In this document: piece by piece, positions 51,407 through 63,603 of the stretch
Layout: each line of letters begins with the position of its first letter
How positions within the stretch are numbered: the first letter of the stretch is position 1
Assembly (NCBI GenBank): GCA_019925105.1
Contig: JAHGAU010000019.1
Span: forward strand, 682,001-746,000
DNA from: Niebla homalea
Taxonomy: Eukaryota > Ascomycota > Lecanoromycetes > Lecanorales > Ramalinaceae
Length of the DNA: 64,000 nucleotides
Direction: 5' to 3'
Made by a program: the position numbers and the translations under genes
Notes under the pieces: generated by a model
What the model was told of the DNA's origin: nothing
Seen by the model: only the letters and a program-made list of their open reading frames with translations
Database searches by the model: none

Positions 51407-52498
51407 CTACCGGGTGGCCTGCCGTTTTAGGATCCGGGCAGACTTGCGGATCGCCGTGACTTCACTTTGCAGGTGGTGGTACTGTGTGGTGAAAAAGCGC
51501 AAGAGAGGAGGGGTTAGCCGGCTGGAGCATCTTTTGATAGGGAAAGTAAAAAAGAAAAGAAGAAAAAAACGAACGAAACGAAAGAAGAAAAAGAAGGGGA
51601 AAAATAAAAAGGAAGGGAAGGGATAAAGAGGCTTCCTCACCTTAACCCTTAAGCCATTTAACGATTCGCGCAGCGCCTCCATCTCCCCGCCCAAATCCGC
51701 CGTCACCCACGTGTCAAGGGTGCGGGTCCGGTCGTCGAGCGCGTATGCATAGGTGCTGAGCTCCATGATAATAGTAGTAGTGCCACCGGGAGGACTTTTG
51801 ACAGCAGTAGAGGGAGAAGAGGAAGATCGGTGAGGAGGATGAGCCAAGACGGTCGTGCCCCAGCTTCTTGCGGGCTTAGCAGTATCATCGATGACGACCT
51901 GCTGCTGCTGCTGCTGCTGCTCAGTTTCCGGTCCTGCCTCGGAAGGCGGGGCGGCCTCGGAGGATGCAATTGAAGAGGCATCATCATCATTATTATCATC
52001 TGAGTCATCATCATCATCAGAGGCATCGTTATCAGAGGACGAGAAGTCCGATGCTGAGGCGAATGCTGCTGCTGGTGATGGTGGTTTGGGCGACGGCTTC
52101 CTGGCTATCTTCTTGCTTTTACCTCCTTCTATCCTGGTCTCGGGACTTGCTTCATGCTTCTTGGTTTTCTTCTGCTTCTTCTTCTGCTTCTGCTCTGCGA
52201 GGTTCTGCTTCTGGCGCGCTGCGGCTGCCCCCCTGGTCATCATAGTGGGAGGGCCAGTTGTAGTAGTAGCAGCAGCGGCGGCAGCGGCGGGTGCGGCGGC
52301 GGCGGCTAGGATTTGATCCTTGCGTGCCGTGACCTCATGCTTGAAGAGCCGTACGAGCTCCTTTTTAGGCGCGGTAGAGGAGACTTTTACGTTTTGCTCA
52401 CGGAGGATCTTCCGGATCTGGGCGCTGAGCATCATGTTTATGTCGAATTGGCTGGAGAGGAAGAAGAGCTCTGAAGGGATATGGGAACTGGCGGCCAT
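51407..52498 (-). CDS. Small HeH (LEM-like) domain protein, Heh1/Src1-type N-terminus, two exons
   Basis: Exon 1 is 52498-51641 and exon 2 is 51481-51407: 310 residues. The start is the ATG in aaacATGGCC; the frame further upstream has only a TTG. Residues ~14-55 (FLSSQFDINMMLSAQIRKIL, then HNV-like EQNVKVSST, PKKELVRLF) fit the HeH fold of fungal Heh1/Src1/Man1-type inner nuclear membrane proteins (pattern FDxxxL..LRxIL..HNV..PS.AKKxxLVxLF), a small helix-extended-helix DNA-binding module. Then follow an Ala-rich stretch, a Lys-rich region (KQKKKQKKTKK, a likely nuclear signal), an acidic Ser/Asp region with DDDDDSDDNNDDD, seven Gln, and a C-terminal amphipathic helix. There is no Man1/Src1 C-terminal domain and no membrane span, so it is a short relative rather than Heh1 itself. 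A soluble nuclear DNA- or chromatin-binding role is inference. Confidence 0.75.
   Translation of the reverse strand: MAASSHIPSELFFLSSQFDINMMLSAQIRKILREQNVKVSSTAPKKELVRLFKHEVTARKDQILAAAAAPAAAAAAATTTTGPPTMMTRGAAAARQKQNLAEQKQKKKQKKTKKHEASPETRIEGGKSKKIARKPSPKPPSPAAAFASASDFSSSDNDASDDDDDSDDNNDDDASSIASSEAAPPSEAGPETEQQQQQQQVVIDDTAKPARSWGTTVLAHPPHRSSSSPSTAVKSPPGGTTTIIMELSTYAYALDDRTRTLDTWVTADLGGEMEALRESLNGLRVKVRKPLYPFPSFLFFPFFFFFRFVRFFLLFFFTFPIKRCSSRLTPPLLRFFTTQYHHLQSEVTAIRKSARILKRQATR
51482..51640 (-). other. Intron of the HeH-domain gene
   Basis: 159 bp, GTGAGG...CACACAG on the minus strand, with a GCTAAC branch-point match about 32 bases before the acceptor and a long pyrimidine tract. Phase 0. Joining the exons turns ...ALRESLNGLRVK|YHHLQSEV... 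into a continuous heptad-like coiled coil, which supports the splice. The intron has no stop in frame and is a multiple of three, so retention would give a 363-residue protein with a Phe-rich insert. Confidence 0.75.
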
Positions 52499-52937
52499 GT
52501 TTAATGGAGTATCAGACTGATAAGGTGCATAAGGAAGAGGAAGATGAAGAGCAGAAGACACCACTATATACTTGTCGTTTCGAGGCAAGTTCAAATCTGT
52601 TAACAAGGTAACACGAAGGGGAGTTTCTCATAAGAGACCGAGGACGGACAAGCCGAAATGTGGCGATATCAAAAGGTTGCGAGGATCACCCCTGTGCATG
52701 TAAAAACGTTGCGAGAATGAAAGTATGCGGAAGCTGCGCGAACAACCCAGTGTCTAAATAACCTCACTTGGTGCGCCTCCAATCTATCATAATATCGGGT
52801 ATAAAAGCTATGATCCAAAGAGACGCATCCGGCTGACTGGTTTCTGTAAATAGCCCTTCACGTACATCAATTCAAGAAAGGGCAGGGAGTCGGTAAGAGA
52901 ATAAGGAGGAAGTAAACATACCCCCAAATCCATCCTT
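52499..52937. promoter_or_regulatory. Upstream region of the HeH gene; one TATA-like site on the plus strand
   Basis: No coding frame of quality. Pyrimidine-rich tracts just upstream of the minus-strand start (ctcttcctcttcctta type, 52520-52560) are common in fungal promoters. A tataaaag at 52800-52807 faces right, away from the HeH gene; no convincing plus-strand gene begins downstream of it. Confidence 0.35.
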
Positions 52938-53498
52938 TCATTCACCCGTTTCCCCATACTGATTGGATCCAGTCGTACTCTCCCCTCCAATCCTCCAATA
53001 CATGAGCGCCGCCAATACTAAAGAAGATGTCCCGTAAATGTCACAATCAGCCGCAGCTTCCTGGGCCGGCGGATCTACATTACTCGACAGTATGACAAAA
53101 CATTGGCGGGCTGCCACCGCCATCGATGCCAGGATCAGGACTGCACCAAGGAAGGGTTGCACGTCCAGCATCATCATCATCATCGTTATAACATTCAACC
53201 CGCGTACCCAAATGGAAAAGACGGTGGAGAAGTGAAATGGTGCACCGTGCGTCATCGGTCTTACAGGGAGAAGGGAGGAGAAGGCGACGCGGTTGTTCTT
53301 CCTCCCAAGGCCGCGGACAGAAGGGCGAGACGGGTACAAGGAATGAAAGGTGCCCTTTTGGTCCATGGTCGCGTCGTCGACGACGATACCAACAAGGAGA
53401 ACGACGACAAGAAGGACGACATTCTAGGCGGCGAAGGACCCAAAGAGATGCTGGATCAAAGCGAGCATCTTCATCACCGATCCCAATATTGCTGCCAT
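52938..53498 (-). pseudogene. Possible four-helix membrane protein, interrupted by one TAG
   Basis: From ATG at 53498 the minus strand gives one frame of about 187 codons broken once, by TAG at 53424-53426. It contains four hydrophobic stretches: MAAILGSVMKMLALIQHLF, NVVLLVVVLLVGIVV, PFLGAVLILASMAVAA and SSLVLAALMYWRIGG, separated by basic or polar loops. Either the TAG is a CAG changed by RIP-type mutation (pseudogene) or it is the acceptor of a 54-base intron starting GTGATG at 53479. A 5' exon could lie in the frame at 53474-53737. The plus strand is also open over 53106-53642 (Asp/Lys-rich, VDDDTNKENDDKKDD) and cannot be excluded. No family recognised. Confidence 0.35.
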
Positions 53499-53739
53499 GC
53501 TGAGACCCACTTCTGCTGGGGGAGCCAATCGAGGACCATGTCAGTACCGGGGACGGGGCAGCAACAGCAGCAAACCGTCATGACAGCAATCACAACAAGC
53601 CAAGAAGCATATGTTACGGAGAGGTTGGGGGAGCTGGCGTGATAATAATGTTGCGTACTGTATCCATGATGGGTAACAGTATCCTTGTATCCTATGTAGC
53701 TGGTCCCCAGTGAACTCATTCGGATGGTGGAAATCATGT

Positions 53740-55550
53740 TAGATTTGTTGCAGGGAATGATTTGACATTGTCCGGGGTAATGATCAGGCCTAATTGCACA
53801 AAGTATGATGGAAGTACACCAGGGTAGATCGAGTCATAACTGAATATGAACGGGACCTATAAGACCTAGCGACGACGAGGTAGCGTCGATGAAGTTGACC
53901 GTGTTATAATGGCTCGTGAGAGAGCGCCAGCCGTTTAAGCTGCATGTTGAAAAATTGTTTAACAAAGAATAGGATCTGCACCGGTGCAAACGTGAAAAAA
54001 TCGACTTGAACCGAGTCGATTGGCGTATTCTCCGAGGAATAATACCTGAGTCGTGCACTCTTCACTAAAAGGGGTATAGCCCACGCTGACACCGTAGTCG
54101 CTCTTGTCAATTTAGATCTACCTCTTTGACAGAAGAATTGGATGCCGATGTAATAGCCTTACTTGCATGCTTTCTTAAAGCAGGACTTGACTGGATGAAG
54201 GAATGCCCTTGTAGCAGGCTCATCACCCGCATGCTCTTCAAGAACGACTTGACCGACTGGCTCACTGAGTGGGCAAGTGTTCATTTGCGTGCTCTCGCCG
54301 CACGCACCGCTTTAACCAGTCGTCTATCTAGTCACTAGTCATTCCGGCCTGCAGAGTTCTCCATACATCAGGTTCCTGCAGCTATTGACGTCTCATGGGC
54401 TTATGCTTATCATCGATAGGTTCGCTGAGGGGGCTCACTTGCACAGGTCGAGGGCACTTTGGAGGATTGCGTGCTCTCGTCGCACGACTTGACGATTGAG
54501 GGCAGGTTCTGCAGAGCAAACAGGTTGTCGGAAGTGAGGCTCTTCAGTCTCTTCATTGGACGGCTCAAATCCAGTGACAGCTCGAGGTCTTTGCAGGGTC
54601 AGTCGAAGTAAGGTAGTGAGAGGCTCTTCAGTCCGCTACTGAGCGGCTCAATTTCAGCATCAGCAGTAGCCCGTGGTCCCTCGCGATAGGGTTCTCGGTT
54701 TCGTCGGTGACTGCTATGAGATCGCAGTCAGTACGGGTAGGTGCAACTGTCGAGTGTGAGCGTTAAGGTGAAGTATGGTCTGCAGTTGTGGAGTCCCTGA
54801 ACAAGACTGCTCCGTAACTGGTGCTTAAGGGTCTTCTCGGGAAGGAGAAATTAACCTCTTCATCGCGTGTATTTGCGTGGTCAACATTATTTAAGGCTCT
54901 TCTGGATGACATTATTAGCCTAATTTACGCCCGCAGCTAACGCCGTCCAAGATCTGACCCCGTAATTTCCCTGTCTGTCGTCTATTGTCTATTGACCTTG
55001 GTTATAATAGGGATAGAGTGCCATGCCAGAACAGATTCGGAGTATTTAAGAGGTTCGAGAGCATTCGGGAAATCGAAAGTGAGAATGCAATGCTGGGGAA
55101 CTTCAATTCAAGATCTTCGTCCGTCCAGCAGGTCGGTATTGCGCTAGGAATAGATATTTCATGTAGAGTGATTACAGAGCTAAAGTGAATGGACAGGTAG
55201 CGTTTCCTCAAATGGTTTGATTTGGTGAGGGACTTGGTGAGTAATAAACGAAAAACCTTGGAGGGAAAACGCAGGTAAATCAAAGCTTACTTAGAACTAC
55301 TGTTTGTTATCTATTAGAACTAATCCAAGTTGAAATATTTTTCCGTCTGGGAGATACTTTAATTATACACAGGTTTTTCGGAAACCGTATTTTGGAATCA
55401 AAAGCCTGTTAAATACTCGTTGTAAACAGATATTTTTCAAGTAGACACAGGCAATTACGTCCTCTTCGAAATCAAAGCTCAAAAAACATCCTGTAATTTT
55501 TTACGTCAGCGAGGGAATCATATAACCTATTACTTGCCTCAGGCCCTTAG
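53740..55550. other. Normal-composition intergenic DNA with short direct repeats
   Basis: Only small frames occur (70 codons at 54126-54338 plus; 67 at 54985-55188 plus; 93 at 55002-55283 minus), none with domains or signal peptide. Two direct-repeat pairs are present: gaggctcttcagtc...cggctcaa at 54534 and 54620 (about 85 bp apart), and gcgtgctctcg(c/t)cgcac at 54288 and 54469. From about 55300 the composition drifts towards AT. Confidence 0.5.
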
Positions 55551-55561
55551 AGCGTATATAA

Positions 55562-55650
55562 CGGCTTCGCCGCCGGCTAAACCCCTCCGGGTTAATTTAC
55601 CGCGGCCATTAACCTTTTTCGGCTAAAGCCGGGGTTATTGCGGCCGTAAT
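55562..55650. repeat. GC-rich cluster of inverted repeats at the edge of the AT-rich block
   Basis: In a compact stretch: aaccc-ctcc-gggtt (55580-55593), a long imperfect hairpin cggccattaacc...ggttattgcggccg (55602-55646) and, at its centre, the perfect stem cggc-taaa-gccg (55620-55631). AT-rich DNA starts right after it. It could be a terminal structure of a DNA element or an isolated palindrome. Confidence 0.55.
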
Positions 55651-55679
55651 ATTCATACCTTTAAGCGTAAAATCCCGAG

Positions 55680-57827
55680 TATAAAGTAAATTTACGTAAT
55701 AAATAGAAAGTCTTACGGAATATACGGAATTAATAATTATTTAATTAAAAAAGATTATTTTAAACGGTTTTAATTATTAAAATCAAGGAGTATTATAATT
55801 ACTTATATATATATATAATAATATAGTTTTTATTTATTAAAATATAATAATAAAAAATATTTATACTTTATATTTAGCGGGTTATTTAAATATTATTTAT
55901 TAAAACAATGAATAATTTATAATTGTAAATTAATAAATTATTTATAAATAAAATAAATTTTATATGTATTCCTTTATACGTTATTTTAATTATGTTATTT
56001 ATTTTATATAACATTTTAAATAATTTAAATATATAAAAAACAAATAATATAATAATTACATTTAATTATTTTTTATTATATAAATTAAGCAATTAAAAAA
56101 TATTTATCTTACTTTTTTTTTTTTTTACTTTTTTATATCTTATAATTAATTAACCTATATAGGCCCGGTAAATGCTTTTATTTTCTTGATTTATTTTTTT
56201 TCTTTATATATTTTTATTAATAAGATTTTCCGTACATTTATTATTATATAATTATAATAAACTTTAAGAACGTTTATTATTTTAAGTTAAAAAAGAATTT
56301 AATAAAGAAACAGAGGTTATATTTAAAAAGATTAATTTTAAAATCTTTTAATAATAAAAAAAAAGAAAGGGTAATAATTATTTCAAAATTTAAAAAATAT
56401 CCTATTTAATAAGATAATTCAATTAAGGAGGAAAATAATAATGATAATAAATAAAGTAAATTTATAAATAATATTATATAACAGTAACCGGGATTCTTTA
56501 AAATATACTAAAATTCTTTCCTAAAAAAATAATAAAGATACTTTAAAAAAATTATTATAATAAAAAAGTTAATTTATTAAGTTATTTACGATATTAAGAA
56601 AATTTAAAAAACTATATTATTTATCTTATTATATAATATATAACCTTAATAATCTTATTATCGGTAAACTTATTAACGGTAATTATTTAAATAATATTAA
56701 TTCTAATTATTTTTTATTATATATTAATAAAAATATTGATTTAATAATTAAAGTTAAAACTTTTAACGTAAAATTATATAATTTTACTTATTAATACCTT
56801 AATCGTTACTATCAGTTTCTTAAGCTTTATAATTGATTTAATTATTATAATAAAAATAATATAATCTATATTATATATTATTTTTCGGGATTATAATTAA
56901 AGTATATTAATATAAAAGAAAATTTATTTAAAATAATAAAGTAATGTTTAAAATTAAATAATATTACTTATAATATAAGAAATTATACCCTTTCTACGGT
57001 AAAAAGTGTCATAATTAATATATATATTACTTTTTTATAAAAAAACTATTAAAAATATTTATATAAAAAGTTAATAATTATATTATAATTTAGTTTTATT
57101 CCGGTTACCGTAATAATTGTATAATCAAAGATACTTATAATACAATAAACATAAAATTCAATAATAAACTTAAAAAACATTTTTATTATAAAAATATTTC
57201 CAAAAAAAACCTTGTAAGGAAAAATCTTTACTTTATTTAATCTATTAAGCTTTAATATTTTAATGACCTATTATGGAAAAACTTAATAAAAAGAAAACGT
57301 TAAATATAAAAAGGAAATCTAATAATCAAAAAAGATTTAAAAATAGAGATAAGATTAATAATAAGAAGAATTTAATAATAAAGATAAAATTAATAATCAA
57401 GAAACATTGAATAATAATTAAAGTTTAATATAAAAAACAAGTCCAATATAAAAAAGAAAACTAGTAACCGTTCTTATAATAATAAAGAAATAAGCCCATT
57501 AAGTATAAAGATTTTCTTTTATTATTATAATAAATATTAATAATATTATATTAATTAATAAAAGGTTTATAAAACATATAAAACTTATTAAATTTTTAAA
57601 TAATTAAAATATTATAGAATAAAATCAAAATCTAAAGAGATTAATTAATTTTTATATAATTAATAACTTCTAAGTTAACTTATAATAAAATATAAAAAAA
57701 AATGTTTATGGATAATGAAATTTTATTAATATTTTTGACTTAATATTTTGAAACTCCTTTATGATATATTTTTATTGTTATAATATTAATTTAGATTATA
57801 ATAATATCGTGATTTTAAGATATTTAT
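55680..57827. other. AT-rich DNA, no assignable element
   Basis: About 80-85% AT. CA and TG are somewhat more frequent than in the LINE and gypsy copies, so mutation here may be older, weaker or partly compositional. Contains poly-A-rich direct motifs around 57.30-57.45 kb (aagatt(t/a)aataataa type). No frame, RNA gene or terminal repeat was found. Confidence 0.5.
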
Positions 57828-57841
57828 ATTTTAAGGATAGG

Positions 57842-59780
57842 ATAGCGACGAACAACGGGACCCCAAAGGTCAGAAACGATGCACGCGTATATAGCTTAAA
57901 TAATAGTAAGGATAATACTTTAAATACAATGAACGGAAGCGGAATAATAATAAAAATAAAAGGGAAAAAAGGGCAAGCGGTTTAAATTAATAGGAACGGT
58001 ATTAAGTTATATAAATAACGCGATAAATACGAGATAAAAAGGCCTTAAATCAAATAGGGAGCTTATAGTTAATAAGATATATATAAAGGGACGTATATAA
58101 CGTATAAAGGTATTATTATAAGGGATAATAAATAAAAAGCGGAGGGAACGAAGATAGTACGCGGGGACGGATAAGGGATAAACGGAGGCGTAAAAGGCCT
58201 TATTAAGTATATATAAATTAAGAAAGAATTAAATAAAGATAAGGAAATATTAAATGGATAAAAATAAACTATAAAAAAAGGTAATTATTAAATACGTAAA
58301 GGAAAAGTAAAAAAGGAGGAAACGGTAAAGGCGTTAAAAAGCTTCCTTATAATTATATAAAAGGATATTACGTTAAAAACCTAATTAATACTATAAATCG
58401 GACTATAAGAAGTAAAAGACTTTTACATAAATATAAGGAAAAATTTAAGGGAATTAAAAAGGTTACGTAAAGCTTAAGGGGCGGTAGTAAAAACGCCGGC
58501 GGATAAAAGTAAAAAAAGATAAAGAAAATACGTATAAAGTAAAAGAATAATAAGGGAAGCTTTAAAGAAGGAAACAAAGATAAGCTAAATAACGAAAGCT
58601 ATAAGGGCGGTGCCAGCGTTAATGGTAAAAAAGGTAAAAGCGGGGGAAAAGGCGGTAATATTAAAAAAAACGAAAATAGTAACCATATAACTATTAAGCG
58701 AAAAAGAGAGAAATATAACGGTAAAAATAAACCCGCTATAATTAATAAAAGTATTTAAGGTAACAAAAAAGTTATTAATAGAATAAATTATTACAATATA
58801 TAAACTATAAAGCGAAAATATCCTCCTTAATATAACCTTATTAAAGGCAAGGGAGGGGCTAAAAAAGTTAAAGGGATAAACCGGTAAAAAAAGGTATAAA
58901 ACGGTAAAGGTATTAAGGTAATCCTTTATTATCGTGGTAAACGGGATATATTTAATAAAATTTATAAAAAAAAAGGGAAGTTACCTTAAAGTAGATAAAA
59001 AAGGAAAATACGGTTTTTTATCCTAGGTTAAAGATCGTTAATTATAATCTTTTCCTTATAATAAAGAAATTAAACGTTTTTAATTATATAAAAAAATACT
59101 TTATAATTATCTTAAGTATAACGTTAATAAGAATATATAATAATATCCTTAATAAAAAGGTAATAAAGAATAAATCCCTTAAATTAATAAGACTTTAAGA
59201 TCGGGCAATGGATATTTATTAATACTTTAAATATTAAGAATATAGGCATATTATTATAAGGTACTTTAATAGTATAAAGTACGTAATATATATTAAAGGG
59301 TATAATACATATAAATACGCTGGCTTAATAATAAAGGGTTTAATAAAAAACGCGTTAAAATATATAATATATAATAATAATAATTACTTAATATAGGATT
59401 TATAATATATAATAAAAGCGAAGGAAATTTAACGTAAAGAAATTAGGATAATAATTAAAGTTTAACGCTATAATTTATATAAATTTAAACCGGTAAAGTA
59501 ATTAAAAACGGTCTTAAAACGTAAACGGAGCTTATTAAACGGGAAAAAATAAAACGTAATAATTAATAACGTAAAGAAAAGGAAATTTATAGCGATATTA
59601 ATTCTTAAGGCTGGCTATTTAACCGGGATTATTATTATAATAAAAAAATTAAAATAAATAACGCTTAACTTTAAGAAAAAACCATTTATATAAATAAAAG
59701 TCAATAAAAAGAGTTTAATAGACGTTAATATTTAATATATTTACGCTTTTAAGGGTAATATAATATAACGTATATAAAGA
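57842..59780 (+). pseudogene. LINE ORF1 of copy B, start codon lost
   Basis: Same offsets as ORF1 in copy A. The first ~20 codons are preserved apart from the ATG-to-ATA change and one Glu-to-Lys. A 74-codon open stretch (57761-57985) runs into it from upstream but is only an in-frame extension without its own start evidence. Stops follow throughout. Confidence 0.65.
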
Positions 59781-59809
59781 AATAATTAAAGCCGTAATAC
59801 CGATATTTA

Positions 59810-62800
59810 AATTTAAGGAAATAAAAAATATTAATATTATAACGATATAAAAATTATTATATAATCCGTATATTTATTTTTTAATTAACCCGGAAAATAA
59901 TTTTTATTTAATTTTTAAAGGTAATAAAATAATACGGACGTATTTCTTTATTAATAAAAAATTAAATATAAATAACTAAGATATTATTTATTACGGAAAG
60001 AACCTATATATATTCTGGATTATATAAAAAAAGGATATTAAAGGTAATTTAAATATTTATAATATATATAATCCGTTATTAATTAATAAGAAAAAACCAT
60101 TTATAATCCCGTTATTTAAGGATATTATAATTATATTTAATAAGCATTTTTTAATAAAAGACTTTAATTTTTATTACATTTAATAAAATAAGGATAATCA
60201 TATAATTAATTATATTAAATTTAAGGAGCTATTAATAATTATTATATAATTTAATTTTACGCTATTAACGTTAAAAAAGGCTATTATATAAGAAAACTAT
60301 AAACTTAGGACTATAATTAACTTAATATTTAGTTCGGAAGATATTATTAACTTAATTATAATATATAAAATTTAAAAGGATTTAAAATATAATTCAGATT
60401 ACGTTCCGATATAAATAACTTTAAATTAATCCGTTAATACGACTCTATTTTTATTATTTAAATAAACGTAAAAAACAGTTAAGAAAATTAAGGTATTTAT
60501 AAAGGTAATAAAGGTAATATCCTAATTAACGGAGCTCCCTTAACTTAAAAATAAGGAATAAATCGACCGTTTTATAAAGCGGGTAATAAAAACTTTAAAT
60601 AAAATAAATTAATATTATAATCTTAATAATAAAACCGTCTTAAAGAGTTAAAACTTATTAAAATAAAAAATATATAAAAACGATTATAAAAATAAAAATA
60701 CTTATAAAATAAATTATTAAATATAAAAACCGGGAGACGCTTTAATGATTAAAGGAAACTTAAAAGGAAAAAAAAAAATTATCCGGAAGGTTAAATAAAT
60801 ATATTTCCGGGTTATAATATATAACTTAACGGTTTCCTTTTATAATATTTTAAAGTTAATAAAATATAATAAAGAATAAAATAAAAAACTTAAACCTATT
60901 TTTAAGTTTTTATCCTTAAAAAGATTAAACGATATAATAATAAATACCTTTAATAATAAAATTAAAACTCTTAAAGGGGCGTTCTTTCCTTTATTACCGG
61001 AAATTAACCTAGTAAATATTAATAATATAATATATTTTAAATTAATAATAATAAATAAAATAATAACCCAGGAAATAATAATTAAAATAATTAATAAGTT
61101 AAAAAAGGATAAAACTTTTAAACTTAACGGTATATTAAATAGGTTTTTATCTATAATAACGTCTTTATTTAAAGAGGTTTTTATTTACTTATTTTAAGTT
61201 TATTTCAAAATAAAATATTATTTTTATAAATTTAAGGAAATTAAAACAATTATCCTTAAGAAGTTAATTAAATTAAATTATTTGGAAATAAAGTTATATA
61301 AATTTATAGTATTCCTTTATACGCTGAAAAAGGCTTTAAAGATAATAATTATAAAGATCTTAAGTAACTATGTAGAAAAGTATAAACTACTCCTTAATTA
61401 ATAAATAAAAATAAGAAAAAAACGGTCGATAAAAATAGCTTTTAAAGGCTTAATCGATAACGTATATACGGTATAAAGTTATAAAAAAAGTATATTGTGA
61501 ATTTTCTTTCCCCAAATATTATAAGGGCGTTTAATAAAATAAACTATTAAACGTTACTATATAATTTAAAGAAAATTTTTTTTTACTTTTTTTATAAATT
61601 AAATAAAAAGTTTCTTAAATAATTAAATAACGTTAATTAACCTAGGATAAAAGATAAGTATAATAAAGCCTATAATAATAAAGATTTTTTAAGGATTACC
61701 TATTTTTTTAATCTTATTTTTATTCTTTAATAACCCGCTTATTAAAGACTTAATAATGTTAAAATAGAAAATTTAAATAAAAAACTTAATTAATAATATT
61801 TACCTTTTAACTTATAGTACGTTTACTTATATAAACTATTTAAAGTTAAAATAAACTTATAAAATCTATTTACGTTAAGTAAAGATATATAAAGCTTAAT
61901 TTACCCCGTATAAGTATAAGTTCGTTTATATAATAAAAAGCTTAAAATTATATAATATAATAATTATAATAAACTTAAGTAATATAACGGTAAAACCGGA
62001 AACCAATATTAAGGTATTTAACTTATAAATTAATAAGGAATTGGATTAAAAAAATTATATAAAAAAAATCTAAAAAAAGATAATTTTATAGGAGAGGGGC
62101 CTTATTTACCTTATAATATTAACGTAAAGAGTTACTTTATAAAAAATTAAAACCGTTTATTAAGCAGTTATAAAGTTTATAATAATATATATAGCAGCTA
62201 TTTAATACCTATTTAAGGGTATACTTAAATATAAGAAAAAGCCCGTTTAATAATTATAGAAAGTTTAAAATCAATACTTAAGAATAATAAATAAAGTATA
62301 TAAAGTAACTCCCGTCTTAATATTGGAATCCGAGGTCTTTATATTATTAATAAAACTGGCTTTAAATTAAATAATCGCTTAAAAAAAACTTAAAAAAAGT
62401 ATAAATTTAATTATATTAATAAGAAATAAACGTATTTATTAAAACTATAAAAGGTTTTAAATAAAAAAACGCAGAAAAATAGTATTTATTCCTTCTATAG
62501 AAGTTAAATTAAAATAAATTAAAAAAGAGGTCGACTTAATTTATATTTAAGAAATTAACGTAAAAGTATATGAATTCTTATTTAAAGCAAAAGTAATAAA
62601 AAAAAAGAAAACCGTAAAAATAAAGTTAATAGCAATTACCCTATAAACTATAAGGAAATAAATAAAGCGTTAACGTAAATATAGAAAATCGATCCCTTAA
62701 GGATAATAATATTTAATATTGGATAATAATAAGGTTATTAATAAGTATTTCCGGCGTTACGGGATTATAAAGAAAAATAATAATATATTAATAATTTAAC

Positions 62801-63160
62801 TCCGGATAAATAAAAACGGCTTAATTTACTTTTTCTTTATTATATACGCCGGTAACCGGATTAACGTTAATTATAAATATAAATAATAAAAGTAAAACGC
62901 TATATATATATTAATTTTTTATTTATTATTTAAAGAACGTAAATCGGGACTAATTAAAAAAATAAAGATTAACGATTATCGTTAAATACTTATTAATAAA
63001 AAGGGTATTAAAGCGGCCGTTAAACTTATAATAATTATGGGCTTATTATTATAATTTAATTTAATTAAAAAAATAAATAAAGTGGTCGAGGATTTAATTA
63101 AGAAATTTTATTACTGACTTAAAGGTAAAAAGCAGCGGCGGAAAAACTATATTTAATAAG
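59810..63160 (+). pseudogene. LINE ORF2 of copy B (endonuclease, reverse transcriptase), broken
   Basis: Aligned with ORF2 of copy A. The endonuclease LIKDFNFYY segment is found at about 60155-60180; the RT region shows LNGILNRF at about 61120 and an altered xDD box at about 61790. Every block contains TAA or TAG codons. Confidence 0.7.
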
Positions 63161-63603
63161 GGGCTAAAGGGGCTATAAATATTAAAACGGTATAAAAAAT
63201 AATACTATATCGGTTAATAAAATCGTATAAATAAAATAATAATAATATATATATTAATAAAGATATTTAATAATATAATCGGAATTTTAAAATTTTAATA
63301 TTAAATAGACCCGTAAAATAACGGAAAAGCAATAAGTTTAAAAATAACCCTTAAGTAAATTTAATTATAATATTATAAGTTTTCTTAAAAAAAACGTATA
63401 AATAGATTCTTACTCTTTAAACGGCTATAAATACGTTTAGCTTTTGGGACATAAGTAAAGGCTAGGTGGATACCGGTTTTTATTCTTAACGTTATAGATA
63501 TCGGGTTTTTTTTACGGTTATTAATAAGGCTAAATAACCGAGTATTAAGGAACGCCGGAATTAGCTTAGCTAGATCCGTAGTATAAATCAATCAATCAAT
63601 CAA

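Larger units (their letters stand above)
57828..63603 (+). mobile_element. Full-length Tad1/I-like LINE (copy B), RIP-degraded
   Basis: Colinear with copy A from its start to the CAAT tail at 63586-63603; length ~5.78 kb. The ORF1 start codon at 57842 is ATA (ATG hit by RIP); the next codons still read A-T-N-N-G-T-P-K-V-R-N-D-A. The endonuclease corresponds to about 59.8-60.4 kb and the RT to about 61.0-61.9 kb. The 3' sequence ...gccggaattagcttagctag... is identical to copy A. The flank after the tail (aatattaatttaaatataat) resembles the DNA at 57782-57832, a possible long, degraded target duplication. It is more AT-shifted than copy A over most of its length. Confidence 0.9.

Noticed and set aside
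51855..52316. 153-codon plus-strand frame with Cys and Ser runs
   Set aside because: Antisense to the acidic and Gln-rich repeats of the HeH gene; low-complexity codons are open on both strands.
54985..55283. Overlapping frames of 67 (plus) and 93 (minus) codons
   Set aside because: No domain, start context or intron evidence, and the two frames occupy opposite strands of the same DNA.
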